Assembly (NCBI RefSeq): GCF_032118995.1
Contig: NC_092650.1
Coordinates: 15,374,501-15,438,500, forward strand
Source of the DNA: Asterias amurensis
Lineage: Eukaryota > Echinodermata > Asteroidea > Forcipulatida > Asteriidae
DNA length: 64,000 nt
Direction: 5' to 3'
Part shown: positions 50,501 through 58,134 of the stretch, in pieces
Numbering within the stretch: the stretch's first letter is position 1
How the letters are laid out: every line of letters begins with the position of its first letter
Notes under the pieces: generated by a model
Databases searched by the model: none
What the model was told of the DNA's origin: nothing
What the model saw: only the letters and a program-made list of their open reading frames with translations
Translations under genes and position numbers: made by a program

Positions 50501-53076
50501 ACATTTTCCTCATAGAGTTGCCCCTTACCAAAGGGGATTTTCTGTGCCCCTTCAAGAGTGAAGGCCTGTGGAAATAAAAAATAACGACAATATTTGTTTT
50601 TCCCCAAGCGAGAGATATTCTGTTACCTTTATCATTGACACCAGGGTGAACAAATCTGCAATTGGAGCCCCAGGTGCACTTGCCCTCGTTGTAAAACCGG
50701 CACACCTTCTTCACAAAGGGTTTCCTACTGCCTGGTTCCTTGACTTCACCCTCCTCCATATCCTCATCCTGGTGGAGAACAAAACAGTGACTGACTAAGA
50801 ACTTCAAATACAGGGAAATTGTGTAAATCTTCTGAGTAATAGTTGTGTACAAAATCTTGCACTGTCAGCGTCCAAGAAATGACACCATGGCGTCGTGTCT
50901 TGATTCTAATAAAGAAGCATGGGTGTGTCTCAACATGTCACTGCTGTGGCTTAGAAAGGGGCAGGTTTTAGTTGATTGTTTTGAGAAATACATAGGAGGG
51001 TAAATGGACTTTACGCTAGACTCAACATGCCGCTGTTGTGGCATATACTTAGGGCAGAGTAAGGTATTGGTCGATTGTTCTGAATAAGAAAAAAAACACT
51101 CATAGTAGGAGGGTCAATGGATTTAACGCTTTAAAATTGTGTGCGTTACTTTTGGACTCTCATTGGAGTATGGACATTCATGAAACCCAGTCACAAACCT
51201 TGGCCCAATTTTCTACTCAGAGCATTTCAATCAAGGGCACCAAGGTGATGGCAAGGGGCATGGAGGCAATCGCCTTTGTTGCCTCTGTGAAGTATCAGGC
51301 CTACTTATGATGTGCTAATGCTAAGAACACCCTTTCATAGATACTTTATATTTTTTCAGTAAAAAAACTACATAACAATGTTTTAAATTACATTTGAATA
51401 GCTTTACGTATGGCACCACCACTTTTTCACTCATTTTTACAGAAGGGATATCTCATTGAGGTAAATAAGATACTAGGCCTATATTATTTCATATGGACTG
51501 AAAAAGTGGTGGCGCCACACTGAAGTTTTTCCTTACATTTTTTCCTCATATTATTTTCTTGACTTACGTCCTCTAATTCACCATCATCATCATCATCTTC
51601 GCCCTCTTCAGCATAGAGGCCATCCTCCTCACCCTCTTCCTTCTCATCTTTACCACCAGTCTTATCATGATCTTCAACATCTTCCTCATAATCCAGCTCC
51701 ACTGCATGATCATCCAGGTGGTGAACATCTAGCATCTCTGATTGGCTGGCTGCTGCCTGCTTCACACCTTCCGATTGGTCACTTGTTGATACAGCTGTCT
51801 GTGATTGGTTTGTGTTGCCCATTGAGGATTGAGTGGGCACTGTCGATTGGTCAGGTGTCTTGGGGTTGTCTTGCATCTCATTTGCCTGCAAGTCCTTGAC
51901 AGTAATAATCTCATTATTGCTTAAAGTTTGACCTATTGAATTAGTTTGTGTTGTCTCCTCGTGATCGGGTTTACCTGAGCTAGTTAAATCAGTAATTTGT
52001 TCTTCGCTTATAATATCCTTTGTGGATGAGTCTTGATCAATTAAATTTTGATCACTACTTGTTTTAGTGTCCTCAACATCCCCCTGTGAATCACCACTAT
52101 CTGCTTCTCCCTCTGCCTGACCACCATCCTCTAAGCTTACAGATTCTGTTTTGTCAGCGAGGGAAGTAACCGAAGACTGTACGGATTCTGAAGTTTCATG
52201 TGTTGTATTTGAAGCCTGATGTAATGCCAAGTTTGTTTCTTGTTCTGGCTCAGTTTCTTGGGCTATTTCTGGATCATTTATTAGATGTTTGTCGTCACCA
52301 TCGGTTTCTGAATTCTCCCCGGATTGATTCAGGTGAAGTGGACTTTCATCCTTTGTCGCTTCTTCGTCGTCGTCTCCAGGATGACTACGAGAGATGTCCT
52401 GTTCAGATACACTTTCATCAGGGTCTCCACCCTGATTTACAGCTCTAGTCCGATCATCTTCTTCAATATCGTCTTCAATTTGTTCATCCTTTAGCTCTCC
52501 CTCGGATTCACTACCCTCTTCAGCTTCCTCTTCTAGACCCTCGTCCTGCACTCCGACTTCCATTTCTTCTTGTTCACTGTCCTCGTTGTTTTTAGATTCT
52601 GCCGCCGTCGCAGGACTGAGAGGTGTTTCGACTTCTACAGATGGGCTTGCGATAAGACCACCCTCCTCTGACCCACTGGCTGCGTCACTCTCCTCATCAC
52701 CTGAACTGTTTGCCTCTTCTTCTTCATTGTCGCTGCTCCCAGTGGAGCTGCTGTTCGGACTTTCTGGCGTTTCCGTTATATTATCCGCATCGCCTGGCTC
52801 CGATTGGACCTCATTGTCACTTGGGGTGTGGGGTCCCCTCTGATATACCTCCTCATCGTCTTGATCGTCACTACTTGAGTTTGGCGGACTTTCAGGGTTA
52901 TCCATCCGACTTAATAAATCCGATACGCCATTATGATCGTCATCCACAATTGGCTCTAGGTCAGAGCCACTCGGTGGCGATCCTCGTTCATTGTTGTCAC
53001 TCTTGCCAGATGAGTTTTGGTCATCGAGTTCCAAATTATCCGGGCTTTGAATCTGTCCCTCATCCTCTGAATCCAT
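38216..53076 (-). CDS. ZC3H18: ZC3H18: zinc finger CCCH domain-containing protein 18, complete, 15 coding exons
   Basis: Joined exons give 4,449 nt and 1,482 residues; all splice phases agree. Residues 1-503 are a very acidic Ser/Asp/Glu-rich disordered region from one exon, ending in an ELDYEED motif also seen in vertebrates. The CCCH finger (C526, C534, C540, H544; spacing 7-5-3) follows. Then come a Pro-rich linker, the family signature ESAWERGLRHAKE (597-609), an RKEQ/FEEKR/FDKEN segment, RS-rich blocks, a long Lys/Pro/Ala/Ser-rich region, HKNIKVTLLSK, and the C-terminal helix SRREELLKQLRAVEDAIARK. In mammals this nuclear protein links the cap-binding complex and ARS2 to the NEXT-exosome pathway and to RNA export. 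It is longer than human ZC3H18 (about 950 residues) mainly through the N-terminal exon and Pro/Lys-rich exons. The ATG at 53076 has purines at -3 and +4. Confidence 0.93.
39396..39498 (-). CDS. ZC3H18: ZC3H18 coding exon 14
   Basis: The acceptor ttacag precedes 39498 and the donor GTAGGC begins at 39395. Starts APAEPKKRPAEP, ends KAPIEK plus one base. Phase matches both neighbours. Confidence 0.88.
39615..39672 (-). mobile_element. tRNA-derived SINE head fragment
   Basis: On the minus strand: A-box-like tagctcaactggtagagag and B box ggttcaaatc. No closed acceptor stem. Lies in a ZC3H18 intron. Confidence 0.55.
39774..39873 (-). CDS. ZC3H18: ZC3H18 coding exon 13
   Basis: The acceptor ttttcag precedes 39873 and the donor GTAAGA begins at 39773. 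Encodes the conserved HKNIKVTLLSK motif (human HKEIKLTLLNK), which anchors the family assignment. Confidence 0.9.
40206..40680 (-). CDS. ZC3H18: ZC3H18 coding exon 12
   Basis: The acceptor ccgcag precedes 40680 and the donor GTAAAC begins at 40205. In the frame set by the flanking exons it reads LPPQSANKPSKAPQAPA and onward through Lys/Pro/Ser/Ala-rich sequence with a charged REKDKEKSK patch, without a stop for 157 codons. The 186-codon Met-initiated frame here is in another register. Confidence 0.88.
41540..41771 (-). CDS. ZC3H18: ZC3H18 coding exon 11 (RS-rich)
   Basis: The acceptor gaccag precedes 41771 and the donor GTACTG begins at 41539. Reads PPGRQIRPRARSSSNSS, then an SRSRSRSRSPS block and MSPRRPSTMKG. 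Ends in a split Gly/Val codon. Confidence 0.88.
41985..42143. repeat. Dispersed repeat, family L
   Basis: gggcaagggcaccaaggc, ggagcatttcaagggcacc and tgaagtatcaggcctg as in 15650-15807. Intronic. Confidence 0.65.
42246..42402. mobile_element. Foldback element, family P copy 1
   Basis: Inverted ends aagcccgattcattcttcct and aggaagtatgaaccaggctt, with inner gaatacg/cgcattcg and a gacgtcaaa/tttacgtc pair. Relative at 44810-44979. Confidence 0.8.
42543..42633 (-). CDS. ZC3H18: ZC3H18 coding exon 10
   Basis: The acceptor tttgcag precedes 42633 and the donor GTAAGA begins at 42542. Reads SSMQQKKSSAGQAPDKRSS and ends ATDSRRQ. Phase 2 in, phase 0 out. Confidence 0.85.
42807..43056. mobile_element. 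Palindromic element, family E copy 3
   Basis: Starts agggcccaatttcatggct and ends agccatgaaattgggccc; arms full of cgcttac/gtaagcg. Lies in a ZC3H18 intron. Confidence 0.9.
43841..44005 (-). CDS. ZC3H18: ZC3H18 coding exon 9
   Basis: The acceptor ccccag precedes 44005 and the donor GTGAGT begins at 43840. Reads SDSATQSLPKRPPLVTPPPK through Pro/Ser/Lys-rich sequence to MRGHGN plus a split Val codon. Confidence 0.85.
44043..44472. mobile_element. Decayed family A element in a ZC3H18 intron
   Basis: Left aaggcactggacacctttag, internal cacatgaagttgagtgc and gagggagctgtttttcac, right accaatatggcggatgcctt. Termini have several substitutions and the TTAA boundaries are lost. Confidence 0.8.
44810..44979. 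mobile_element. Foldback element, family P copy 2
   Basis: Inverted ends aagccaggttcatacttcct and aggaagtatgaaccagact; inner cgaatgcg/cgcattc pairing. Same family as 42246-42402. Confidence 0.8.
45093..45503 (-). CDS. ZC3H18: ZC3H18 coding exon 8 (RS and Gly-rich)
   Basis: The acceptor tggcag precedes 45503 and the donor GTATGC begins at 45092. Opens SSRSRSRSRSHSSFSSSS, then an SRSRSRSP block, a repetitive SGVKQPSGVKQP region and a Gly/Arg-rich end (GRGGMPPGKAGHVGGRGN). RS repeats fit a nuclear RNA-processing factor. Confidence 0.9.
45670..45815. repeat. Self-complementary ATCGAT/ATCGCG-rich repeat
   Basis: Dense overlapping palindromic words: tcgatatcgcgatatatcgc, gatacatcgatatttcga, gatatatcgaaatag, tatcgcgatatt, atatcgtgatat. 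Intronic; family unknown. Confidence 0.6.
45952..46334 (-). CDS. ZC3H18: ZC3H18 coding exon 7
   Basis: The acceptor tttcag precedes 46334 and the donor GTAAGT begins at 45951. Arg/Glu-rich opening (PEKEIPWRAEREPVDRRD), then RERP/MMRE repeats, then ADAWQDPWARSRSPK, equivalent to human ADEWKDPWRRSKSPK, and a KRRRSYSYSSDS end. Confidence 0.92.
46555..46678 (-). CDS. ZC3H18: ZC3H18 coding exon 6
   Basis: The acceptor cggcag precedes 46678 and the donor GTAAGT begins at 46554. Reads YSIADDEAPPRDNREGFFPQ to RPEPTQQVEYHR, corresponding in position to the human segment around the RGGQYENFRVQY region but divergent. Confidence 0.88.
46806..47376. mobile_element. Family A element interrupted by family B
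   Basis: Family A ends TTAAaggcatcggacac and caatagtgtccactgcc then TTAA. Between them 47091-47260 is a complete family B element (ggggtcgatttcacaaagag to gtgaaatcgacggc). The A motif ctcaaatttccacaggttt occurs on both sides of B, so two A pieces may be joined. Confidence 0.8.
47410..47564 (-). CDS. ZC3H18: ZC3H18 coding exon 5
   Basis: The acceptor tctag precedes 47564 and the donor GTGAGG begins at 47409. Reads IRKKALMRKEQDHNFEEKRM and DFDKENDFSLPQG, matching human IRKEQEPDFEEKR and FDKEN. Confidence 0.92.
47603..47755 (-). mobile_element. SINE 3' fragment (related to 49640-50017)
   Basis: Contains aaagcgctttaaacaccc, gtacccctggtcactggccc, ttccttaaaccatctcag and gagtataca blocks shared with the longer SINE; adjoins an ATT-rich tail. 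Confidence 0.65.
47828..48178 (+). mobile_element. tRNA-derived SINE with ATT tail
   Basis: Head catggttggcgtgtgcgtaa, then aagcgctcgcctctc and the B box ggtttgattcccgg, followed by a ~230 bp body and an (ATT)n tail at 48155-48172. Both overlapping minus-strand frames are translations of it. Confidence 0.7.
48299..48660. mobile_element. TTAA-flanked foldback element, family F copy 2
   Basis: Starts TTAAAGGGTGTATGTACTTT and ends aagtacccaaatccttt then AA; arms meet around cgtctcatgagatgaaaat. Second member of the family at 14080-14437. Confidence 0.85.
48764..48853 (-). CDS. ZC3H18: ZC3H18 coding exon 4
   Basis: The acceptor tattag precedes 48853 and the donor GTCAGT begins at 48763. Poly-Pro opening then ESAWERGLRHAKE, the family's most diagnostic motif outside the finger. 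Confidence 0.95.
49142..49227 (-). CDS. ZC3H18: ZC3H18 coding exon 3
   Basis: The acceptor gtttag precedes 49227 and the donor GTAAGA begins at 49141. Completes GNYSLI immediately after GVNDK of the CCCH exon, exactly as in human, then a divergent linker ending PQAPPAPA. Confidence 0.93.
49310..49665 (+). mobile_element. tRNA-derived SINE with AAT tail
   Basis: The B box ggtttcgaatcccg near 49386 is followed by gcccttgagcaaggcact, a body, and an (AAT)n tail at 49652-49670. The tail is shared with the oppositely oriented SINE that follows. Confidence 0.65.
49640..50017 (-). mobile_element. Full-length tRNA-derived SINE, reverse orientation
   Basis: On the minus strand: head ggtgtcgtggccgagcggat (A box), B box gtgggttcgaatccca, cacttgtgtctctgagcaag, a central body, and the end aaagcgctatataaaaacg followed by (TTA)n. 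Confidence 0.8.
50070..50297. mobile_element. Palindromic element, family E copy 4
   Basis: Begins gggcccaatttctgcgcttatg (a left-arm deletion removes the catggctctgc part) and ends agccatgaaattgggccc. Confidence 0.85.
50627..50768 (-). CDS. ZC3H18: ZC3H18 coding exon 2 (CCCH zinc finger)
   Basis: The acceptor caccag precedes 50768 and the donor GTAACA begins at 50626. Reads DEDMEEGEVKEP, then CRFYNEGKC, TWGSNC and RFVH, the four ligands of the finger, then PGVNDK. Closely matches human EEGEVKDP...CRFFMKGNCTWGMNCRFIH. Confidence 0.96.
51235..51305. repeat. Family L repeat fragment
   Basis: aagggcaccaaggtgatggc and tgaagtatcaggcct as in other members. Confidence 0.6.
51402..51527. mobile_element. 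Short inverted-terminal element, family M copy 1
   Basis: Left ttacgtatggcaccaccact, right tggtggcgccacactg; both arms include ccactttttca/tgaaaaagtgg. About 40 bp inside ZC3H18 intron 1, next to the donor at 51567. Sister copy at 54899-55022. Confidence 0.85.
51568..53076 (-). CDS. ZC3H18: ZC3H18 coding exon 1 (503-residue acidic region)
   Basis: ATG at 53076-53074, donor GTAAGT at 51567, phase 0. Encodes MDSEDEGQIQSPDNLELDDQ and continues Ser/Asp/Glu/Gln/Thr-rich with almost no hydrophobic runs, ending AEEGEDDDDDGELED. Many SDxE/SSDNEE-type casein kinase 2 contexts. A TTTTTCAG acceptor at 53116-53123 would give this exon about 39 nt of 5' UTR, implying an upstream non-coding exon that I could not place. 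Confidence 0.93.
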
Positions 53077-54594
53077 CTCTGAGGAGCGAATTCCTTGAAG
53101 CTTCCAACAAATTACCTGAAAAATTATAAGAGGTATTCAAATTAGGTTCTCTGACAAAGGGAGCTCGAGGAATTTTTTTTATTTGTTGTTAAAAGTAAAA
53201 AAAAAAAAAAAAAAAAAAAGTTCCAGGCTAATAAATAGGGTGCAAAATTTGTTGCATCATCAGACATCAATAAACAAGATTCTTAAAGGCAACAATTTAA
53301 AAAGTAAAAAACAAAAAGTCTTTTCGCAAACTCTAGTTTTGAATAAATCTTTTCCAGGAGCACTAATTTGTTTAGCAGCAGCAGCAGCAGCGCAGGTAGG
53401 CGCTATAGAATCTAAAGATACACAGATATTAAGATGCAGCTACATCAGTGTTTGGAATCACACATTCGCACCAACTTCTTAACTATTGCACTTCAACCGT
53501 TTTGTTTGAAAATCAACTGAGCCAAATTTCATATAAATGAAAAATTTGCAAGGAACAAAATTACATTAAATGAAAGCTTCCATATCATGTTTGTATAACT
53601 CGACTTTTAAAGATTTGCAATTTCTAATTCATAATTGGCGAACATGATGATGAACTCTCGAGAGGAGGTCAGAAAAGAAACTAATTTTGTTTTTGTGTTC
53701 ATATCATATTTTGTTCATCTGCTTATTCCCTTATCAAATTAGTGCAACTACAAAAAGTTTGGCTAAAATGGCAATTTAATTTGCAATGAAGAATTTTAAA
53801 TTCCACTTTTTTTTTTGCTACAGCAGGATATAAAAGCAACACAGGAAAACTAAGTTACGCCTCGAGCTGCGCAACCAACATTCGAACGCGTGTGCTGTTT
53901 GTGCTATTTTCTCTGAGCGCTGAAGGGAGTATGAACGTGTTGTGTGTAGTAAAAAAAAAATCAAGAATCCGTGTCGTGTTGCAAAGCAGTGTATCTGTAA
54001 AAACAACCCCCAAAGAGCAATTTATTTCAACTCAGACCAATTCCAAACGCACCTTAGTGAGCAACAAGCATCTCAAGATTATATTTCAGAGGAAATTTTC
54101 CTCAAAAATAACGCAATTTAAAAGTTTAACCACGCAGTCGATAGGGGGATTATTGTTCAAGCGGCGCCATGATGGAAAATTACCCACAATTCCACTGTAA
54201 AATAAATTCCCCGGCACAGTGATAAAAAGCCATGAAGAGGCGCGTAGAGTTTTTGACGTGATCCCTCTAACGAGCAAGCCAATTTGATCGAGTCGAAATG
54301 TTATAAGCTTAGAGGGCACAAACGTGTTTCGTAATTCGTGCGCAGAGAGGGCATCATAAACTAATCGATTCCTTTTATGCAGCATCAAAATTATCTTAAG
54401 GAATCGATTCTATTATGAAACCCGTGTTATAAGAACATAGGCCACCCTCACTATTCGGTTCTCAAATTTACCGTAACCATATAACCGATATTTATTTAAG
54501 GTGATCGCCATTGATGCTGGTGTTGCCGGCTTCTTCTTTCTACTTTATCGAGTCACATCGAAAGTGCCATAATTTGAGGAAAATCATCATAACT
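53077..54594. promoter_or_regulatory. Divergent intergenic region between ZC3H18 and UQCRFS1
   Basis: The two genes start 1.5 kb apart on opposite strands. A 24-base A run sits near 53197-53219. 53860-54320 has more CpGs (ctcgagctgcgc, ttcgaacgcg, gcggcgcc, gaggcgcgta) and no repeat landmarks, so it is the best candidate for a shared promoter. No transcription start could be fixed, and the open frames here look fortuitous. Confidence 0.4.
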
Positions 54595-54805
54595 ATGCTG
54601 GCAGTTGGGACAAAAATCGGGGCTTTTGCCCCGTTTATAAGTGCTACCTCACAAAATGTTGCATCACAGCTAAGGCCAGCTGTAGTTGTGGCCCCTTCGT
54701 TGCTCCCGACTTTCAAGATTCCGACCGACGTGGAGAAGCACACAAACCGGGGAATGAGCGCTCTCGCACCCCGTAGCAACTTGAAAGTGACATCGGGTGT
54801 TCAAT
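54595..54805 (+). CDS. UQCRFS1: UQCRFS1 exon 1 (coding part)
   Basis: Presequence exon, from ATG with A at -3 to the donor GTAAGT at 54806. Ends one base into a Cys codon. Confidence 0.93.
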
Positions 54806-57800
54806 GTAAGTCTATTACTAATTAGTATTTACAAAACACATACTTTATATAATATTCAATTTATGGTACAATTTGACAATCATCTGATTTTGAAGGATAA
54901 CTTTCCGTATGGCGCCACCACTTTTTCACTCATTTTTACAAAAAAGGATATCTCATTGAGGTAAATTAGATACTAAATTATTTCATATCGAATGAAAAAG
55001 TGGTGGCGCCATACGGAAACTTTTCCATTTTGAACTCTACCGGATTTTGCAGAAAGTTCCCTGAATGAAAATAAACAAACATTTCCCACGACATCAAATT
55101 ATTCCAACCAATGTTCTTGATTGATGATGCGAGTTGGTGTTCTGGTTTTTGTTATGAACAAAATTGACAATCTTGCTGCAATACGCGTTCTTGTAAAAAT
55201 AAGCTCGTTAGTTTTTGTTTCATACAGTTTTCAGCTGGAAAAAATTGGTAAATATTTTTATGAAAACTGGTGAAATAAATGAAAGTAAGCAATGTATTTT
55301 TATTTGATATAGGCCTAGGCTTAATTAAATTAATATTTTAAATAATAAACAATTTTTCATTTATTTATTACATAATTAATTGAATGAGAAAGTGGCTGTC
55401 GACCACTGTTTACCTATTCTTGCTTTTGTTATTGTACAACAACAATAGTTGCGATAACGTAACCCTCCTGCCGACGGCGGAGCCGGAGGGTTACGAGTCG
55501 CTTCAATCGAAAAACGGCGAAATGGTCAAACACGTACAATGGTCAAATGGTCAAACACGTACAATTTCAACAGCTAGTCAACAGATTTGCTCAATTTTTT
55601 CCCCTTTCGAAAATCATGACTTAAATTCTAAGAACACGACCTTAATCCTCAATATCTAATGAATAACATTCAACACACTATTGAGAAAGTATTTTGAACT
55701 AAAGTACAAAAACTTACCAGATCCCGGAGCGAAACAGTCCCAGGTTCTATTTTGAACCTGTCGCTTCGCCATTTTGTGACTTCCCGATGTTTATTGCTGT
55801 TAGACTAAACCATTCTGTAAAAGGGGTGTTATAAGGCAGCGCGGCAGTGCGTGTGCGTTGTCCGTTTACTATGCCCGCTGTTCACTCACTTAAAGCACTG
55901 CCGCACTGCAGCACCCCTTGTAACACCCCTTTTACAGAATGGTTTAGTCAAACTCGGCTGCGGCTCGGTCGGCTGGTACCTGCGGTTAGGTTCAGCGCTT
56001 GGGGCTGCGCATGGTAACCAGCGACAGGTTCAAAAATAGAACCTGGGAAATTTGTGACTGTTTCGCTCCCGGAATCTGGTAAGTTTTTGTCCTTTTTTTT
56101 CAAAATATTTTCTCAATTGTGTTTTTGAATCTAATTCATTAGACATTGAGGATTACGTTCGTGTGCATAGAATTTGTGTCATTATTTTTTAAAGTGGTAA
56201 AAAAATGAGCAAATTTTTAATAGTTGAACATTTTATTTTACACAGGCTCCAGCTATGTCAGATATGCACACACCGACATTAGAGTGCCTGATTTTTCAGA
56301 GTACCGCAATGTAGGTTCACTCGATCCAAACAAGCCTTCCAGTGAAACATCAATGGATCGCAGGGCGTACTCCTATATGATGGTCGGTGCCGGTGGTGTG
56401 GCCGCAGCATACATAGCCAAGACCATGGTGACAGATTTCGTTAGCAGCATGAGCGCGTCCGCTGACGTTCTGGCTATGGCCAAGATTGAGATCAAGCTCA
56501 GCGAGATCCCAGAGGTTTGTATTGTGTAGGGTCTGAAACTCACCAGCCATTGTTTTCACCAAAGTTTTACCAACTTAGGATTAATCTTTGGACTTAAAAT
56601 TGTAGGATGAGTTATGTTCCGTAACCATAGATGTAAGGAGCATTGAACCTATCCTAAGTTATGAAGAGTTATTTGTCTTAACTTGAGATAGGATTAATCG
56701 CAGCCTTTTGTGCACCCGATTTCATTATGCTGTATAAAAGAAGACAATACTGCTCAGCAAGTACCTGCTAAGCCATCATTAGCAGGGAACCAGTCACAAG
56801 CAACACAAGTTTTATACTAATTTGGCTGATGACCCGTTTCTGTTAAAGCAATATTTTTCTTTGCTAAGGAATTGTTAATGCTTTTAAACAGCTTTATCAA
56901 ATTGGGCCTACATATTTAAAGATCAATGTAAATAGTGTAAATTTCATGACAAATTTCCTGCAGTCAAAAACAATTGTTATTTTTCATATATTTTTGACCG
57001 TTTTCAGATGAACTTGTCCAAGATTAACACTTCCACTTTGAGTTTGAGGTCAATTGTGGAGTCACAGTTCAACCATTCAAAATTCATTGACATGCTTTAC
57101 TGATTGTGCATAGCTACCCAAATTTGATCCAATGTTGAAGCTTTTCAGGCATGCTTTTCAATGATTTTGGATGGTATTCTAAAATTTGAATGGTAAAACT
57201 GAGAATAATAAAAAGAAAATCAGCTGAGCCAAAGAAAAGTTGCATGCCTGGCTTTAAGAGTGTGTACAAAACTACGAGCTAGTGCAAGGAATGGATTATT
57301 GAATGGATTCAAATGGTCAATCAGCAGGAGGGTTATCCCTCCTACTGATACACCATACTTTATAAACAGGCCTTAAAGTACACCCATGCCACGCAGGCTA
57401 TGACCTCTGTTACCATTGGTCTTGGCCTTGGTGCCCTTCAAAAGTTTTCATTGACTTTTTGGTTTTCCCCTGGAAGTGCCCTTTGCAAAAATGGAAAAGG
57501 CCTTGCCCTTTCAACATGTTCAAATATAAATTCCAGGGGTGGATTTCACAAAGAGTTAGGACTAGTCTTATCTCGAGTTAGGACCAGTTACTCGTCCTAA
57601 CTTAGGACTATCCATGCAATTTTTATATCTCCCAGGACCTGTCCTAATTTAGGACTAGTCCTAACCCTTTGTGAAATCGACCCCAGGCCTGTCGATCGAA
57701 ATTGAAAGGAGCAAATTTTTTTTTTTTTTAAGTTTTAAAATTTTGCTGCTTTTATTCACAGGGTAAGAATATGACATTCAAGTGGAGAGGTAAACCATTG

Positions 57801-58100
57801 TTCGTACGGCACAGAACCCAGGCCGAGATCGACGACGTCGTTTCGGTTGACGTAGCCTCGCTACGCCACCCCCAGCAAGACAGCGAGCGCGTGACGAATC
57901 CTGATTGGCTGGTGGTTATCGGAGTTTGCACGCATCTGGGCTGCGTTCCCATCGCCAATGCAGGAGAATATGGAGGCTACTACTGCCCGTGCCACGGCTC
58001 TCATTACGATGCATCGGGCCGAATCAGGAAGGGACCTGCACCTGAGAATCTAGAAGTCCCAGAATATGCTTTTAATGGAAATGAGTTAGTTGTTGGATGA
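54595..58100 (+). CDS. UQCRFS1: UQCRFS1: mitochondrial Rieske iron-sulfur subunit of complex III, complete
   Basis: Three exons (211, 269 and 339 nt) join to 819 nt, 272 residues (human 274). It carries the 2Fe-2S cluster that takes electrons from ubiquinol in the inner-membrane bc1 complex and passes them to cytochrome c1. Order: presequence region ([20 protein letters not shown], close to human), [15 protein letters not shown], a transmembrane helix around 112-140 ([15 protein letters not shown]), the hinge [21 protein letters not shown], then the Rieske fold. Cluster ligands C216, H218, C235 and H238, with disulphide C221-C237, sit in CTHLGC and CPCHGS. The ATG at 54595 is chosen because homology starts there; in-frame ATGs at 54511 and 54514 would add up to 28 residues without family support. 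Confidence 0.97.
54899..55022. mobile_element. Short inverted-terminal element, family M copy 2
   Basis: Left aactttccgtatggcgccac and right gtggcgccatacggaaac are inverted complements. The interior matches 51402-51527 (catttttaca, ggatatctcattgaggtaaa). In UQCRFS1 intron 1. Confidence 0.92.
55575..56225. mobile_element. Large foldback element filling the end of UQCRFS1 intron 1
   Basis: The two halves are inverted copies around a centre near 55890. Pairs: left agatcccggagcgaaacag with right ctgtttcgctcccggaatct; left accattctgtaaaaggggtg with right caccccttttacagaatggt; left ttagacaa-type outer sequence cctcaatatctaatgaat with right attcattagacattgagg; and gatttgctcaat with atgagcaaat at the tips. 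Arms run roughly 300 bp with about 80-90% identity by eye. The right tip ends about 20 bp before exon 2. No transposase frame. Confidence 0.85.
56246..56514 (+). CDS. UQCRFS1: UQCRFS1 exon 2 (membrane anchor and hinge)
   Basis: The acceptor ttacacag precedes 56246; the donor GTTTGT follows 56514. Encodes [18 protein letters not shown], the membrane helix and the [19 protein letters not shown] hinge. Confidence 0.95.
56540..56722. mobile_element. Decayed family B element in UQCRFS1 intron 2
   Basis: gttttcaccaaagttttacc, acttaggattaatctttgg, atcctaagttatgaagag and acttgagataggattaatc modules; terminus cccgatttc. Confidence 0.65.
57375..57534. repeat. Family L-like repeat fragment
   Basis: Contains accattggtcttggccttgg, gtgcccttcaaaag and ggccttgccctttcaa, the inverted counterpart of the family near 58757-58910 (aagggcaccaaggccaag-type sequence). 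Confidence 0.55.
57535..57685. mobile_element. Family B element
   Basis: ggggtggatttcacaaagag to tgtgaaatcgacccc, with repeated ttaggactagtc modules in both orientations. Confidence 0.85.
57762..58100 (+). CDS. UQCRFS1: UQCRFS1 exon 3 (Rieske domain)
   Basis: The acceptor attcacag precedes 57762. Reads [20 protein letters not shown], then the Rieske motifs CTHLGC and [12 protein letters not shown], and ends NELVVG with TGA at 58098-58100. Confidence 0.97.
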   Translation, partial: GKNMTFKWRGKPLFVRHRTQAEIDDVVSVDVASLRHPQQDSERVTNPDWLVVIGVCTHLGCVPIANAGEYGGYYCPCHGSHYDASGRIRKGPAPENLEVPEYAFNGNELVVG

Positions 58101-58134
58101 TTGTGAGTTAACGTTTTTTTCATTAGGACAGTTG

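Noticed and set aside
54511..54594. Upstream in-frame ATGs extending UQCRFS1 by up to 28 residues
   Set aside because: Family alignment starts at the ATG at 54595 ([13 protein letters not shown] versus human MLSVAARSGPFAP). The extension lacks resemblance to anything.
55938..56078. A fourth UQCRFS1 exon
   Set aside because: Splice sites look good, but joining to exon 1 makes an immediate TAA, and exons 1-2-3 alone already give the full-length family protein. Kept as a pseudo-exon finding.
56074..56084. The GTAAGTTTTT in each arm of the foldback as the donor of a ZC3H18 5' UTR exon (left arm, near 55713-55722)
   Set aside because: The same sequence occurs in both arms because of the inverted repeat, so it is element sequence and not specific evidence for a ZC3H18 exon.
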